From Aliivibrio sp. S4MY1 (GTDB taxonomy: Bacteria; Pseudomonadota; Gammaproteobacteria; Enterobacterales; Vibrionaceae), in the NCBI RefSeq assembly GCF_028765545.1, contig NZ_JARACP010000004.1:1-64000 (forward strand): a DNA stretch of 64,000 nt, read 5' to 3'. A program made the translations under genes and the position numbers. This document shows, one piece after another, positions 63,288 through 64,000 of the stretch (position 1 is the stretch's first letter; each line of letters opens with the position of its first letter). The notes under the pieces are model-generated. The model was not told the DNA's origin. It searched no databases and worked only from the letters and a program-made list of their open reading frames with translations.

Positions 63288-64000
63288 ATGGAACTAGAAG
63301 AAGTTTATCGCCGTGATTTAAATTTACTCATTGCACTTCGAGTATTATTAGAAGAAAACAGCGTGAGCCAAGCGGCTGTTCGGCTCAACTTAAGTCAATC
63401 AGCGATGAGTCGAGTGTTGGGACGATTACGAGATCTCCTTGGTGATCCGCTCTTTACTCGTCAAGGTCAGCATTTAGTTCCTACACAAAAAGCTTTAGAA
63501 ATTAATGCGCAAATAAATCAGCCATTAGAGTCTTTACGCCAGTTACTTACCCCTAGCGATTTTACGCCGATGCACTGTGATCAGCATTTCTTAATTGCGA
63601 CCACTGACTATGCAATGCAAACTATTTTGCCTTATGCGCTTCCTAAAATTTATGAACAAGCGCCGAGCATCTCATTAGAGTTTACCTCACTTAATCATGA
63701 GAACTTGTTTAAACAATTGAGTACTGAAAAAGTGGATATGGCAATTTGTCGTCCTATTGGTTCTGTTTCTCCGCTTAAGCAGGATGTGTTAGGGCAGGTT
63801 GGGGTGTTATGTCTGTTATCTCAGAACCACCCACTCGCAGGATCAGTATTAACCCTAGATGATTATTTATCACTACCTCACGCCATGATTGCCATCAGTG
63901 ATGGAGTAAAGGCGTTATTGGATACTGCGTTATTGGGTCAAAGAGAAAGAAGACAGGTACTTAGGGCGTATCATTTAGAAGCGGCGTTGGCCATTGTTGA
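63288..64000 (+). CDS. LysR-family transcriptional regulator (truncated by window end)
   Basis: An open frame from ATG 63288 (GTAGG just upstream) runs to the window end, 237 codons so far. N-terminal winged HTH: RDLNLLIALRVLLEENSVSQAAVRLNLSQSAMSRVLGRLRD (read as LNLLIALRVLLEENSVSQAA, then SQSAMSRVLGRLRD), ending GDPLFTRQGQHLVPTQKA. The effector domain starts near residue 90. The target is unknown; its 3' third is outside the window. Confidence 0.9.
   Translation, partial: MELEEVYRRDLNLLIALRVLLEENSVSQAAVRLNLSQSAMSRVLGRLRDLLGDPLFTRQGQHLVPTQKALEINAQINQPLESLRQLLTPSDFTPMHCDQHFLIATTDYAMQTILPYALPKIYEQAPSISLEFTSLNHENLFKQLSTEKVDMAICRPIGSVSPLKQDVLGQVGVLCLLSQNHPLAGSVLTLDDYLSLPHAMIAISDGVKALLDTALLGQRERRQVLRAYHLEAALAIV

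Overview
The window is a contiguous piece of a low-GC gammaproteobacterial chromosome. It spans the primary replication origin and the core genes on both sides. Gene order matches chromosome I of the Vibrionaceae: mnmG-rsmG-parA-parB-atpIBEFHAGDC-glmU on one side of oriC, and mioC-mnmE-yidC-yidD-rnpA-rpmH, an amino-acid ABC transporter, dnaA-dnaN-recF-gyrB, ibpA, avtA and glyQS on the other. AT-rich base use and close protein similarity to Vibrio point to Aliivibrio (A. fischeri group). The genus is an inference from recall, not from a search. No prophage, insertion sequence with transposase, CRISPR array or tRNA gene was seen.

Layout. At 1-200, two tandem rRNA-type promoters point left out of the window. 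Region 0.27-13.5 kb holds housekeeping genes: yrdA, aroE, tsaC, PurR-controlled purEK, the yrdD-smg-dprA-LysM set, def-fmt-rsmB and trkA-trkH. Region 13.5-21.8 kb holds envelope and redox genes: trhA, a Spo0M-like protein, yihD, ccoG, srkA-dsbA, yihG and comM, plus a candidate 55-residue gene. Region 21.9-27.5 kb is the isoleucine/valine operon with leader peptide and attenuator, but without ilvE. It is followed by a cold-shock gene with a long leader. Region 28-41 kb runs leftwards away from the origin: glmU, the complete ATP synthase operon, parAB, rsmG and mnmG. oriC lies at about 41.1-41.37 kb, with three perfect DnaA boxes, AT-rich 13-mers and dense GATC. Region 41.4-48.2 kb carries mioC to the ABC transporter, still on the minus strand. 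Region 48.5-54.6 kb is dnaA-dnaN-recF-gyrB on the plus strand, with a parS-like site inside recF. Region 54.6-64 kb holds ibpA with a sigma-32-type promoter and a predicted RNA thermometer, avtA, glyQS, an amylase-like lipoprotein, a MITE-like repeat, tusA, two small membrane proteins and a truncated LysR gene.

Most of the window is ordinary core genome. The points most worth a second look are these: a MalS-like lipoprotein that has lost the catalytic motifs of its family, with a MITE-like repeat starting at its stop codon; a ROSE-like hairpin masking the ibpA ribosome binding site; a perfect FNR half-site pair inside the atp leader; a parS-like site in recF; a long imperfect palindrome after gyrB; and the unannotated small gene at 15354-15521 with its own terminator.
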